From Streptomyces solincola (GTDB lineage: Bacteria; Actinomycetota; Actinomycetes; Streptomycetales; Streptomycetaceae), in NCBI RefSeq assembly GCF_002982015.1, contig NZ_PVLV01000121.1, positions 1 to 64,000 on the forward strand: a stretch of 64,000 bases of DNA. Reading direction: 5' to 3'. The position numbers were made by a program, and so were the translations under genes. Positions 54,130 to 63,005 of this stretch are shown piece by piece (the first letter of the stretch is position 1; every line of letters starts with the position of its first letter). The notes under the pieces were generated by a model, which searched no databases, was not told the DNA's origin, and saw only the letters and a list, made by a program, of their open reading frames with translations.

Positions 54130-54477
54130 ATGGCGGCACTCAGCACACACAACATCGTCAACGCGGGAACGAAGCCGACCTTCGTTGCCGCCGCTGCATC
54201 CGACACCGCAGAGATCGGTAGCGGACACAACACGTTCGTCGTCTACCGGAACACCGACTCGAACGCGAAGACCGTCACCGTCACCGTGCCCGGCCAGACG
54301 GAGTACGGGCAGGCGTACACCTACGCCGGCCTCACTCTGGCCGCCACCACCGGGGAGCTCTGGATTCCCATGCGGAAGGCGTTCGACCCGGCAGACGGTT
54401 CGAGCCGCGCGACCCTGAACGTCGCCGGCACCGGCGGCGTCACCGGCGTCACCGTGGCTGTCGTGAGGATGAGCTGA
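54130..54477 (+). CDS. Virion structural protein, decoration-type
   Basis: 115 residues: STHNIVNAGTKPTFVAAAAS, HNTFVVYRNTDSNAKTVTVT, VAGTGGVTGVTVAVVRMS. A beta-sandwich of the type seen at 40704 and 50026. Its place before the tail tube is typical of small head or tail decorations. ATG 54130; stop overlaps the next ATG. Confidence 0.62.
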   Translation: MAALSTHNIVNAGTKPTFVAAAASDTAEIGSGHNTFVVYRNTDSNAKTVTVTVPGQTEYGQAYTYAGLTLAATTGELWIPMRKAFDPADGSSRATLNVAGTGGVTGVTVAVVRMS

Positions 54478-54878
54478 TGCACAAGCCTGCGATCCAGCCT
54501 CCGCGGCCCGAGAAGCCCGAGCCCGGTGTGCACGCATACAAGGTCGTCGGCCCGCACGCGGTCGACGGCGTCCAGCCCGGCGACACCGTCGAGCTGGAGC
54601 TGACCGAGGAGCAGGAGCAGATCATGGTCGACGCCGGCCACCTGGAGCCCGTTCTGCCGGACTACCCCGACGGGGAGCCCCAGCCCGAGGAGTCCGGCCC
54701 GGAGGCCGAGGCCGCCGAGGACCAGGCCGACCCCGACGCCGACGCCCCCGACCCCGACACCAGGGGCCCTGAGGCGCCCGAGCCCGACCCCCAGGACGAG
54801 CCGGCACCCGGCGACCCTGCGGCCGGCGACGGCGCGGCCGACGTGATCAACGGCGACGGAGCCGGCTCCGACAAGTAG
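54477..54878 (+). CDS. Acidic Pro-rich protein
   Basis: 133 residues. The first 55 are ordered (VHAYKVVGPHAVDGVQPGDT, QIMVDAGHLEPVLP), a small beta domain resembling a phage head-stabilising module. The rest is a highly acidic Asp/Glu/Pro/Ala tail that must be disordered. Could be a head accessory or tail-assembly chaperone. Followed by a terminator. Confidence 0.6.
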   Translation: MHKPAIQPPRPEKPEPGVHAYKVVGPHAVDGVQPGDTVELELTEEQEQIMVDAGHLEPVLPDYPDGEPQPEESGPEAEAAEDQADPDADAPDPDTRGPEAPEPDPQDEPAPGDPAAGDGAADVINGDGAGSDK

Positions 54879-54893
54879 TCCCCGCACCACCTG

Positions 54894-54927
54894 AAAGCCC
54901 TCACGGGAAACCCGTGGGGGCTTTTTT
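54894..54927 (+). terminator. Intrinsic terminator/attenuator before the tail tube gene
   Basis: AAAGCCCTCACGGG, AAA loop, CCCGTGGGGGCTTT then TTTTC. Located 15 bases after the previous stop and about 70 before the tail tube ATG. Confidence 0.8.
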
Positions 54928-54995
54928 CATGCCCTTTTGCAGACACGTTTCTGCACCGTGCGGCCGTTCCTGGCCGTTGTTAAGGAGAAAGCACA

Positions 54996-55412
54996 ATGGC
55001 CAAGCTCGTACTGCGAGACTGCTTCATCGAGGTGAACGGCGTCGACTTTTCGTCGCACGTTTCCTCGGTGACGGTGAACCTCGTCAAGGACGAAATCGAC
55101 ACCACAAACTTCGGCGGTGACGGCCGTGAGCGGGCCCACGGCCTGAAGGACGACAGCTTCGAGCTGAACTTCCAGCAGGACTTCGCGGCCGGCGAGGTCG
55201 ACGCGACCCTGTACCCGCTGTGGAACCTGGAGACCGAGTTCCTGGTGAAGGTGCGCCCCCGCGCCAGCGCCAAGTCGGCCACCAACCCCGAGTACTCCGC
55301 GACCTGCATCCTGCTGGAGTACCAGCCCCTCGCAGGAGACGTCGGTGACCTCTCCGAGACCGAGGTGACCTTCCCGGCGCAGCGTCAGGGCATCGTCCGC
55401 GCCACGGCCTGA
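54996..55412 (+). CDS. Major tail tube protein
   Basis: 138 residues: LVLRDCFIEVNGVDFSSHVS, VNLVKDEIDTTNFGGDGRER, DSFELNFQQDFAAGEVDATL, LLEYQPLAGDVGDLSETEVT FPAQ. This is the tail tube fold of siphoviruses and it precedes the chaperone genes as usual. AAGGAGAAAG is the ribosome site. Confidence 0.85.
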   Translation: MAKLVLRDCFIEVNGVDFSSHVSSVTVNLVKDEIDTTNFGGDGRERAHGLKDDSFELNFQQDFAAGEVDATLYPLWNLETEFLVKVRPRASAKSATNPEYSATCILLEYQPLAGDVGDLSETEVTFPAQRQGIVRATA

Positions 55413-55891
55413 TGCCTCAGTACGTCATCGTCACCGGTCCCGAATTCCGGCGGGTGGAAGCGGCGTTGGCCAAGGTCGACGCCGCCTTCCCCGAGCGGTT
55501 TCGGGACCGGATCGAGAACCTGGCAGAGCCTCTGGCCGCCAAGGCGCGTGCGCGCGTACTGGCGCTGCCGACCCCCGGCAACGCGGGGCACACCGGCCTG
55601 CGCGCCCGTGTAGCCGAAGGCGTCGCCGTAAGAGTCAGCGGCCGTGCCGGCGTCCGCATCACCACGTCCATGAGCGAGCCCGACGAGCGGATTATCCCGC
55701 GCGGTCTCGACCGGAGGAGCGGCTGGCGTCACCCCCTTTTCGGTGACCGAGACCGGTGGTTTTCCAACCCCGGCTACTCCTGGTTCATGGACACCATGGA
55801 CGACTCTCAAAACGAATTCGAGAACGGCCTCACTGAATTGATCGAAGACTCCGCCAGGGAAATAGCCGACGCCGGCGGATTCAGGCCGTAA
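55412..55891 (+). CDS. HK97 gp10-like tail component
   Basis: 159 residues: LAKVDAAFPERFRDRIENLA, KARARVLALPTPGNAGHTGL, GVAVRVSGRAGVRITTSMSE, RRSGWRHPLFGDRDRWFSNP and GFRP end. The RHPLFG-W motif is the hallmark of the gp10 family of tail/neck proteins. It lies after the tail tube rather than before it. ATG overlaps the tube stop. Confidence 0.82.
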   Translation: MPQYVIVTGPEFRRVEAALAKVDAAFPERFRDRIENLAEPLAAKARARVLALPTPGNAGHTGLRARVAEGVAVRVSGRAGVRITTSMSEPDERIIPRGLDRRSGWRHPLFGDRDRWFSNPGYSWFMDTMDDSQNEFENGLTELIEDSAREIADAGGFRP

Positions 55892-55897
55892 CAGACC

Positions 55898-55942
55898 GGA
55901 GCAGGCAGAGGTTCGCGGGTGCCTCTGCCTGCTCCTTTTCTT
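55898..55942 (+). terminator. Intrinsic terminator/attenuator before the tail chaperones
   Basis: GGAGCAGGCAGAGG and CCTCTGCCTGCTCC form a perfect 14-base-pair stem with a ten-base loop, then TTTTCTT. Ends 36 bases before the chaperone ATG. Confidence 0.85.
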
Positions 55943-55977
55943 ACCCGCTGACCCGCAAAGAAAAGGAGTTACCCGCA

Positions 55978-56373
55978 ATGGGCTTTCTGACGAAGGAACA
56001 GATCTTCGCCGCCGACGACCTCCCCGTTGAGATCGTCCACGTCCCCGAGTGGGGTGGTGACGTCCGCCTCAAGATGCTCACCGCCGCCGAGCGCGACGCT
56101 TTCGAGGCGTCCACCGTCCAGATGCGCGGCGGAAAGCAGAAGCAGAACCTCGCCAACCTGCGTGCCCGCCTGGTCGCCCTCTGCATCGTGGATGAGGAGG
56201 GCCGCCGGATATTCCAGTCCGGCGACGTCACCCGCCTCGGCAACAAGTCGGCCTCCGCGCTTCAGCGCCTCTTCGACAAGTGCAACGAGATGAACGCGCT
56301 GTCCGAGGACGACATCGAGGAGCTGACCGAGGGTTTCGAAGAGACCCCGGCCGAGGATTCAAGTTCCAGCTAG
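55978..56373 (+). CDS. Tail assembly chaperone (short form, G)
   Basis: 131 residues: LTKEQIFAADDLPVEIVHVP EWGGDVRL, LTAAERDAFEASTVQMRGGK, FQSGDVTRLGNKSASALQRL, ALSEDDIEELTEGFEETPAE. The helical protein is typical for the chaperone that precedes the tape measure. AAGGAGTT precedes the ATG. Part of its ribosomes are expected to shift to the longer form. Confidence 0.88.
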   Translation: MGFLTKEQIFAADDLPVEIVHVPEWGGDVRLKMLTAAERDAFEASTVQMRGGKQKQNLANLRARLVALCIVDEEGRRIFQSGDVTRLGNKSASALQRLFDKCNEMNALSEDDIEELTEGFEETPAEDSSSS

Positions 56374-56711
56374 CCAAGGCCCTGGGCCAGCCCTGTGAGG
56401 AACTGCTCCGCCGCATGTCATCCCGCGAGTTCGCGGAATGGCAGGCGTGGCACAGAGCGACTGGGGCGCTCACCGATGAATGGCAAGCCGAACTGCTGGC
56501 CTCTCTTCATGAGTTGCTGCAATTCCAGGCTTACCTCACAGGGCAGGCCCACTTCACCGACAAGCATCACAAGAAGGGCCCAGCGCCGAAGCCGGAGCAT
56601 TACAAGCGCCGGTACGAATTGCTCGGCCCGCTTTCTCCTCTTGAAGAGGAGGACGAAGACGACGACTGGGTGACGCCGCCGTTTGGCGAGACAACTGAAG
56701 ACGGGGAATAG
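55978..56711 (+). CDS. Tail assembly chaperone long form (GT) by -1 frameshift
   Basis: Reading in frame 0 to 56337, slipping back one base and continuing to 56711 gives about 244 residues: after ELTEGF comes RRDPGRGFKFQLAKALGQ, then PCEELLRRMSSREFAEWQAW and YLTGQAHFTDKHHKKGPAPK. The second part has no good start of its own and the usual GT-type sequence. It should coat the tape measure and recruit tube subunits. Confidence 0.85.
56331..56337 (+). promoter_or_regulatory. Programmed -1 slippery heptamer GGGTTTC
   Basis: In frame 0 the codons are GAG GGT TTC; the seven bases G-GGT-TTC match the X-XXY-YYZ rule, so both tRNAs can re-pair one base back. It lies 37 bases before the short-form stop, inside the overlap of both reading frames. 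Confidence 0.8.
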
Positions 56712-56714
56712 TAA

Positions 56715-59700
56715 ATGGCCACGGTTACAAGCCTCGGCTTCAGCATCTTCAGCCGCTACGACGGTAACGGCGTCAGCCAGGCCCGACGAGACATCGCGGG
56801 ATTCCGCAACGAGCTCGTCGCCGCCGACCGCTCCATAGTCAGCGCCACTCGCCGCTTCCAGGGCCTCCAGGTCGCGGCCGTCGCCATCGCCCCCGCGCTG
56901 CTCCCCGTCGCCACCGTGGCGGCGGCCAACGCGGGGGCCCTGGCCGCCATGGGAGTGTCGGCCGGCACCGCCCTCGGGGTGTTCGGCGCGGCCATGGGCG
57001 GCGCGATCAAGAACACCCTCAGCCTGCGGGACTCCGTCCAGCAGCTCAAGGCCAACCTCGACCAGCAGCGGGCGACCCTGGCCACCCTGGAGCCGGGCAC
57101 CGAGGCGTACGCCAAGCAGCTCCTCAAGGTCTTGCAGGCCCAGCAGGAGTACGACGCCGCGCTGCGCAGGATGACTCCCGCACAGCGGGCCTTCCTCCAG
57201 TCGCTCGACGCACTCACGGCTTCCTGGCAGCGCTTCATCTCCCAAACTCAGAACCAGAGCTTGGGAGTTGCAACCACAGTCCTTGCGGCAATGGCGGTCG
57301 CGGTCGGCAAACTGAAGCCGCTCTTCGACGCCGTCGTGCCCAGCATGCAGGGCGTAGCCAACGCCATCGCCGCCTGGCTGAAGGGCGACGGCTTCGAGCG
57401 GTTCATCCAGGTCGTCATGACCCAGGGTGTCCCCTCACTGAATGCCCTGATCGCTGCCGGCCGCTCCATGGCCACGGTTCTCGGTGAGGCGTTCCGCGCC
57501 TTCGCCCCCCTGGGCACCGAGCTGGCCAACAGCCTGGCACGCGGGGCCGCGGAGCTGGCGAAGTGGTCCACCGAGGGTGGCTTCATCCGCTTCATCCGGG
57601 AGGCCCGCGCCCAGACGCCGGCCGTTCGCGAAATGCTCGACGCTCTGTGGGCCGCATTCAAGAACATCCTCGCGGCCATGCAGCAGCTCGCGCCCGTTTC
57701 CATGACCCTGATCACGGTACTGGCGCAGATTGTCGCGGCCATACCTCCCGGGGTAATCGCAGCCATCGCCCAGGCGTTCGTCGCTTGGCGCGTCGCCATT
57801 CTCGGCATGATGGTCATTCAGGGCGTGGCGGCTCTCTTTACCGCCTTCGTTCACGTCCTCAGTCTCCTGCGCGGCGCCGTCATGGTGGCCATCACCGTCT
57901 GGCGCGCATTCAACCTCGCTTTCATCGCAACGCCGATCGGCGCTGTCATTACGGCCATCGTCGCTCTGGTGGCCGCGTTCGTGATCCTCTGGAACAAGTG
58001 CGAGTGGTTTCGCGAGTTCTGGATCAACTGGTGGAACAACATCAAGCAGGAAGCCTCTACTGCTTGGCAGTGGATTCAGATGGCGTGGAACGCCGTCGGG
58101 TCCGCCATGGTCACCGCCTGGCAGGCCGTTTCCGGTGCCCTGGTCACCGCCTGGAACGCCACATGGTCCGGCATCTCCACCGCCGTACAGGCCATCTGGA
58201 CCGGCCTGACGACCGCCTGGAACGCCGTGGTCAACGGCTTCCAGGTCGTGTGGTCGGCTGTCGGCGGTGCCCTTTCCGCTGCCTGGTCCGCAGTCTGGGG
58301 AGCTATCCAGGTAGCGGCCACCGCCGTTTGGAACGCCCTCCAGACCGGATGGCAGGTGTTCGTCGGCACCCTCCAGACCATCTGGAGCGCCGTCGGCGGT
58401 GCCCTGTCCGCCGCCTGGTCGGCCGTCTGGAACGCGATCAGCGTCGCGGCCACGGCCATCTGGTCCGCCCTCCAAGCTGCGTGGTCCGCGTTCATCACCG
58501 GACTCCAGACCATCTGGAGTACGGTCTCCGGTGCCCTCTCTGCCGCCTGGTCGGCCGTCTGGAACGCGATCAGCGCGGCAGCGATGGCGGTGTGGAACGC
58601 CCTCCAGACCGCGTGGTCGGCTTTCATCACCGGCCTCCAGACCATTTGGAGCACGGTCTCCGGCGCCCTCTCCGCGACCTGGTCTGCGGTGTGGAACGCG
58701 ATCAGCGCGGCGGCCACGACCATCTGGTCAGCCCTCCAGGCTGCCTGGTCCGCCTTCGTCTCCGCGCTTCAGACCGTCTTCTCCGCGGTCTCCGGCGCCC
58801 TCTCCGCGGCCTGGTCCGCGTTCTGGTCCGGAGTCCAGTCAGCCGCGCAGACCGTATGGTCCGCCCTCCAGGCCGCCTGGCAGGCGTTCCTGTCGGCCCT
58901 TCAGTCGGCCTACCAGACGATCAGTTCGGCGCTTTCCGCCGCCTGGTCGGCCTTCTGGTCCGGGCTCCAGACGGCTGCACAAGCCGTATGGTCCGCAATC
59001 CAGACGGCTTGGTCTGCGGTGCTCACCGCGATGCAGACCGCATGGTCGGCCTTCAGCAGCGCGCTGACGGCCGCCTGGAACGCCTTCTGGACCGCCGTCC
59101 GGACGGCTGCGCAGGCAGTGTGGACTGCGCTTCAGACTGCCTGGAGCGCCTTCCTCACCGCGATACAGACGGCATATACGACGTTCAGCGCTGCGCTGAC
59201 GGCGGCCTGGAACCTGTTCTGGAACGCCATTCGCACTGCTGCCCAGACCATATGGACAGCGCTGCAAACGGCGTGGACAGCCTTCCTCAACCTCCTCCGA
59301 ACCGCGTACAACACCTGGTCTGCCGCCCTCACGGCAGCCTGGAACGCCTTCTGGACCGCTCTTCGCGCGGCAGCGCAGGCCATCTGGAATGCACTGTCCG
59401 CCTCGTGGCAGGCCCTTCTCAACCTGCTGCGGAACACGTATAACACGTGGTCGGCAGCCCTCAGAGCGGCCTGGCAGGCGTTCTGGACGGCGGTACGCAC
59501 GGCGGCCCAGACCATCTGGAACGCCATGTCGGCGTCGTGGCAGGCACTCCTTACCGCGCTTCGCAACGCCTGGAACACCTTCAGCAGCGCTATCCGCACG
59601 GCGTGGAACGCCACGTGGAACGCCCTGCGAGACATCGCGCGAACGATCTGGAACCAGATCGGCGGAATTATCGAGCGTGCGATCAACGGTGTTATCGGGA

Positions 59701-62700
59701 TCGTGAATGCCCTGATCAAGGGTTTCAACAACGTCACGTCGTTTCTCAGCATTGACGTCAAGATCGGGGAAATCGGCACAGTCAACTTCCCCACCCTGGC
59801 AACGGGCGGCATCGTCACGTTCGCGTACGGCGGCATGACCGGCAAGCCGTGCCCGGAGATGCAGGGTTACGCCGCAGGCGGACCCGTCAACCTCCGCAAG
59901 GGCGGCACGCTACGCGGCTACGCGCCCGGCAAGGACACCGTGCCGGCGATCCTGTCCAAGGGCGAAGGCGTCCTCACTCCCGAGGCCGTCCGCGGCCTAG
60001 GCGGTCCCGGCTTCGTCAACGGCGCCAACCGCAAGTTCGCAGGGCACCGAGGAGCAGGTCGAGGCGCACCCAGTCTCGACAAGTTCGGCGTCCCGCACTT
60101 CGCGGTCGGCGGCATGACGTCGGCGGCCCTGGCGCGCGCCGGCGTACCCATGGGTCTGATCTCGCAGGGCGAGTACAGTCACGGCTCGCTGAGCGCCGGA
60201 ACCCACGCCGGCGGCGGCGCGGTGGACATCTCGTCCACCAGCCCGGCCATGCTGGCTCGGCTCCACGCGGCAGGCTTCGCGGCCTGGATTCGTGGACCCG
60301 AGCACGGGATGTCCCCGCACATCCACGCGGTGCTCATGAACCACCCGGAGCTGTCCGGGCCGGCCCGCGCGCAGGTGGCCAGCTTCCGGGCTGGCGGCTC
60401 CGGCCTCGGCTCCGGAGGCGGCGGCGCCGGTGGCGGCGGCGGGATACCCAGCTTCCTCCAGAGCATCCTGAGCAAGGCCGGCGAGATCCTGAGCCGCGTC
60501 GCTCAGGGCCTCCCGCTCGGCTCACTGCTGGACGGCCTCAGCGGCCTGTTCGGCGGAGGAGGCGGCGGCGGAGGCTCCGAGGAGAAGGAAGACGGCGGCG
60601 GCCTGTTCGGCTCCGGCATCGGCCCAGACTTCGGGCCGGACATCACGCCGGGCAAGGACCTGGCCGACGCTGCCAGCAAGGTCATCGGCGGTGCCGCCAA
60701 GGTCGCCGGTGGCGTGGCCGGCGCCCTGCTTCCGGACCTCGGAAGCATCGGCAAGATGCTGCTGGGCCTGATCCCGGACGACGCATTCGAGTTCGCCTTC
60801 AAGTGGGTGAAGGACCGCCTGTCCGGTTGGGGTAACCCTGCCGGCAACTTCGGCAAAATCCTGATCGCCATGGGCGAGAAAGTCATTAAGGGTGCTATCG
60901 ATTTCCTGATCGGCAAGAACAAGGAAGCCGAAGCATCCGCTATGGCACAGTTCGCCTCCTTCTCCGTCGCAGGCGCCCAGTCGGTTCAATCCTGGGCTCC
61001 GTTGGCGAGGCAAGCGATGGTGATGGGTGGGCTGGACCCGAGCCAGCTCCCCGCGTTCCTCCAGCGCATGCAGATCGAGTCCACCGGTAACCCGAACGCC
61101 ATCAACAACTGGGACATCAACGCCCGCAACGGCATTCCGTCTCAGGGCCTTATGCAGATCATTCCGCCCAATTTCCAGAAGTACCATGTCCCCGGCACGT
61201 CCAATAACATCTTGGACCCGCTGGCGAACATGGCAGCGGCGGCGGCCTACATCAAGGACAGGTACGGCGGGCGAGTCCCGACCGGCAAGGCATACGCCCT
61301 CGGAACCCCGGGCGCGCTGCCCGGCCCGGCACTCGTCGGTGAAAACGGACCCGAGATCGTCAACATGCGTGGCGGCGACACCGTCACCCCGGCCAAGGAC
61401 ACTGCGCAGATCCTCAGCAACGCGGCAGCTCCGGCACTCCCGCCGGTGCCCGCCACAGGTATGCCGCAGACCACACCGCTCCAGAGCCCGATCATCGACC
61501 AGCTCAAGGCCGCGCCCGAGGGCGAGGGCTGGTTCGGTGACATCATCGCCGCCGCTCAGCACATGCTGGCGACGGCTCAGACGGCCTGGAACGGAACCGT
61601 TCAGGCAGGCGTGACCGCTACCCCGGCCATCACGACCACCACAGACCTGGTGGGCAAGAAGGTCGGCGCGGACATACCCGCCAAGCTGGACCTGATGGCG
61701 GGCTCCTCGCAGGCCAACTGGTCAGCGATGAACGCCAGCGCCCTGACCAACTGGAACGCGATGCTGGCCACCGTGTTCACCCCTGCCGAGCAGCACCAGG
61801 GCACCACGATGCCGCTGACCGCAACGCAGATGAACACGGCGTCCAACCTCGCCTGGACCAACATGAACGCCCAGTCGGCGGCCCAGTGGGTCCTGATGCG
61901 GGACTCGACCTTCACCGAGGCCGAACTGCACCAGGGAACCACCATGCCGACCATGGCGACGACGATGCAGACCGCGTCCGACACCGCCTGGACGACGATG
62001 AACGCGACGTCTGCCGAGCAGTGGACTGGAATCCGAGACGGCCAGGTCGTCCCGTTCGAGACCCACATGCAGACGACGATGCCGGAAGCCGCCACGGCGA
62101 TGAACGAGGCGGTTGGCGCGGCCTTCACCGCCATGGTGGAGACCATCGTCGCCCAGCTCGACACGGCGATAGCCAAGATCGAGGAGTTCATCGCAGCGAC
62201 CGAAGCGGCTATCGCTGCTGCGGAAGCTCTCGCGGCGGCCCAGGCCGCTGCCGCCTCCAGTGGCGCCGGCGGCTCCCTGGGCGCGGCGAACGGGAGTGCA
62301 GCGGCAGCCCTGTCGGCGGCCGGCATCTCCTCCGGGATGATCGTCCAGGGTCCGTACAGCAACTCGGTGGCGGCTTCGGCCGGTACGCACTCCGGCGGCG
62401 GTGTCTATGACATCGCCGGCGGGCCCGAGCTGCTGCCTGCGCTGCACGCGGCCGGCTTCGCGGCCTGGTACCGCGACTGGCCGGGCAACCAGCACATCCA
62501 CGCCGTCTACTCAGGCGCCAGCGACCTGTCTCCGCAGGCCCAGTGGCAGCTTGACGACTTCCGGCGTGGCGGTGACGGTCTCGGCATTCCCGGCGGTCTC
62601 GCCAGCGGGACGTCCGGTGCAAGCCGCGGCTGGAGCTGGATCGGTGAGCGCGGTCCCGAGCTGATGAAGCTCAGGGGCGGCGAGCGGATCAAGTCCAACA

Positions 62701-62999
62701 AGTGGGCCCGCCGGTACACCGCAGGCGCTCAGCGGGGGACGGCTCGCCTGCTGGATTCGTTCCGGCCGGCCGATTTCGCCTCCCGGTTCATGGACTCCGT
62801 CGATGTCTCTGTCTGCCGGACGGAGCGCAGCGACAGCCGGCCGATCCCGGTCGTGCGCAGCGACGGCGGAGAAACCACCATCACGATTCCGATCACGGTG
62901 CAAGGAAATCTCGACCACGAGGCAGTTCGTGAGATCGAGAACGAGGTCATTCCCAAGCTGCGCTCGCTCATGCAGCAGGGGGTGGGCAAGGGAAGGTAA
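56715..62999 (+). CDS. Tape measure protein with SLT and two M15-peptidase-like domains
   Basis: 2094 residues, the largest gene. An N-terminal helical part (RDIAGFRNELVAADRSIVSA), hydrophobic segments at about 331-425, and Trp/Ala repeats at about 449-975 (units like AAWSAVWNAISAAATAIWSAL). Three enzyme-like modules follow: M15-type at about 1125-1225 (THAGGGAVDIS, HIHAVLMNHP), a lytic transglycosylase at about 1425-1522 (RMQIESTGNPNAIN, GLMQIIPPNF, AAAAYIKDRYGG), and a second M15-type at about 1872-1950 (THSGGGVYDIAGG, HIHAVYSG). It sets tail length and locally opens peptidoglycan. Confidence 0.92.
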   Translation: MATVTSLGFSIFSRYDGNGVSQARRDIAGFRNELVAADRSIVSATRRFQGLQVAAVAIAPALLPVATVAAANAGALAAMGVSAGTALGVFGAAMGGAIKNTLSLRDSVQQLKANLDQQRATLATLEPGTEAYAKQLLKVLQAQQEYDAALRRMTPAQRAFLQSLDALTASWQRFISQTQNQSLGVATTVLAAMAVAVGKLKPLFDAVVPSMQGVANAIAAWLKGDGFERFIQVVMTQGVPSLNALIAAGRSMATVLGEAFRAFAPLGTELANSLARGAAELAKWSTEGGFIRFIREARAQTPAVREMLDALWAAFKNILAAMQQLAPVSMTLITVLAQIVAAIPPGVIAAIAQAFVAWRVAILGMMVIQGVAALFTAFVHVLSLLRGAVMVAITVWRAFNLAFIATPIGAVITAIVALVAAFVILWNKCEWFREFWINWWNNIKQEASTAWQWIQMAWNAVGSAMVTAWQAVSGALVTAWNATWSGISTAVQAIWTGLTTAWNAVVNGFQVVWSAVGGALSAAWSAVWGAIQVAATAVWNALQTGWQVFVGTLQTIWSAVGGALSAAWSAVWNAISVAATAIWSALQAAWSAFITGLQTIWSTVSGALSAAWSAVWNAISAAAMAVWNALQTAWSAFITGLQTIWSTVSGALSATWSAVWNAISAAATTIWSALQAAWSAFVSALQTVFSAVSGALSAAWSAFWSGVQSAAQTVWSALQAAWQAFLSALQSAYQTISSALSAAWSAFWSGLQTAAQAVWSAIQTAWSAVLTAMQTAWSAFSSALTAAWNAFWTAVRTAAQAVWTALQTAWSAFLTAIQTAYTTFSAALTAAWNLFWNAIRTAAQTIWTALQTAWTAFLNLLRTAYNTWSAALTAAWNAFWTALRAAAQAIWNALSASWQALLNLLRNTYNTWSAALRAAWQAFWTAVRTAAQTIWNAMSASWQALLTALRNAWNTFSSAIRTAWNATWNALRDIARTIWNQIGGIIERAINGVIGIVNALIKGFNNVTSFLSIDVKIGEIGTVNFPTLATGGIVTFAYGGMTGKPCPEMQGYAAGGPVNLRKGGTLRGYAPGKDTVPAILSKGEGVLTPEAVRGLGGPGFVNGANRKFAGHRGAGRGAPSLDKFGVPHFAVGGMTSAALARAGVPMGLISQGEYSHGSLSAGTHAGGGAVDISSTSPAMLARLHAAGFAAWIRGPEHGMSPHIHAVLMNHPELSGPARAQVASFRAGGSGLGSGGGGAGGGGGIPSFLQSILSKAGEILSRVAQGLPLGSLLDGLSGLFGGGGGGGGSEEKEDGGGLFGSGIGPDFGPDITPGKDLADAASKVIGGAAKVAGGVAGALLPDLGSIGKMLLGLIPDDAFEFAFKWVKDRLSGWGNPAGNFGKILIAMGEKVIKGAIDFLIGKNKEAEASAMAQFASFSVAGAQSVQSWAPLARQAMVMGGLDPSQLPAFLQRMQIESTGNPNAINNWDINARNGIPSQGLMQIIPPNFQKYHVPGTSNNILDPLANMAAAAAYIKDRYGGRVPTGKAYALGTPGALPGPALVGENGPEIVNMRGGDTVTPAKDTAQILSNAAAPALPPVPATGMPQTTPLQSPIIDQLKAAPEGEGWFGDIIAAAQHMLATAQTAWNGTVQAGVTATPAITTTTDLVGKKVGADIPAKLDLMAGSSQANWSAMNASALTNWNAMLATVFTPAEQHQGTTMPLTATQMNTASNLAWTNMNAQSAAQWVLMRDSTFTEAELHQGTTMPTMATTMQTASDTAWTTMNATSAEQWTGIRDGQVVPFETHMQTTMPEAATAMNEAVGAAFTAMVETIVAQLDTAIAKIEEFIAATEAAIAAAEALAAAQAAAASSGAGGSLGAANGSAAAALSAAGISSGMIVQGPYSNSVAASAGTHSGGGVYDIAGGPELLPALHAAGFAAWYRDWPGNQHIHAVYSGASDLSPQAQWQLDDFRRGGDGLGIPGGLASGTSGASRGWSWIGERGPELMKLRGGERIKSNKWARRYTAGAQRGTARLLDSFRPADFASRFMDSVDVSVCRTERSDSRPIPVVRSDGGETTITIPITVQGNLDHEAVREIENEVIPKLRSLMQQGVGKGR

Positions 63000-63005
63000 A
63001 GGGCC

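Noticed and set aside
58399-59845. Long alternative frames on both strands inside the tape measure gene
   Set aside because: They mirror the repetitive Trp/Ala coding sequence in other frames; low-complexity Arg/Pro/Ser products, shadows of the real gene.
56715-62999. Trp-rich tandem repeats in the tape measure as a possible CRISPR or satellite array
   Set aside because: The repeats are imperfect at DNA level, all in frame and code for the regular helical repeat expected in a tape measure.
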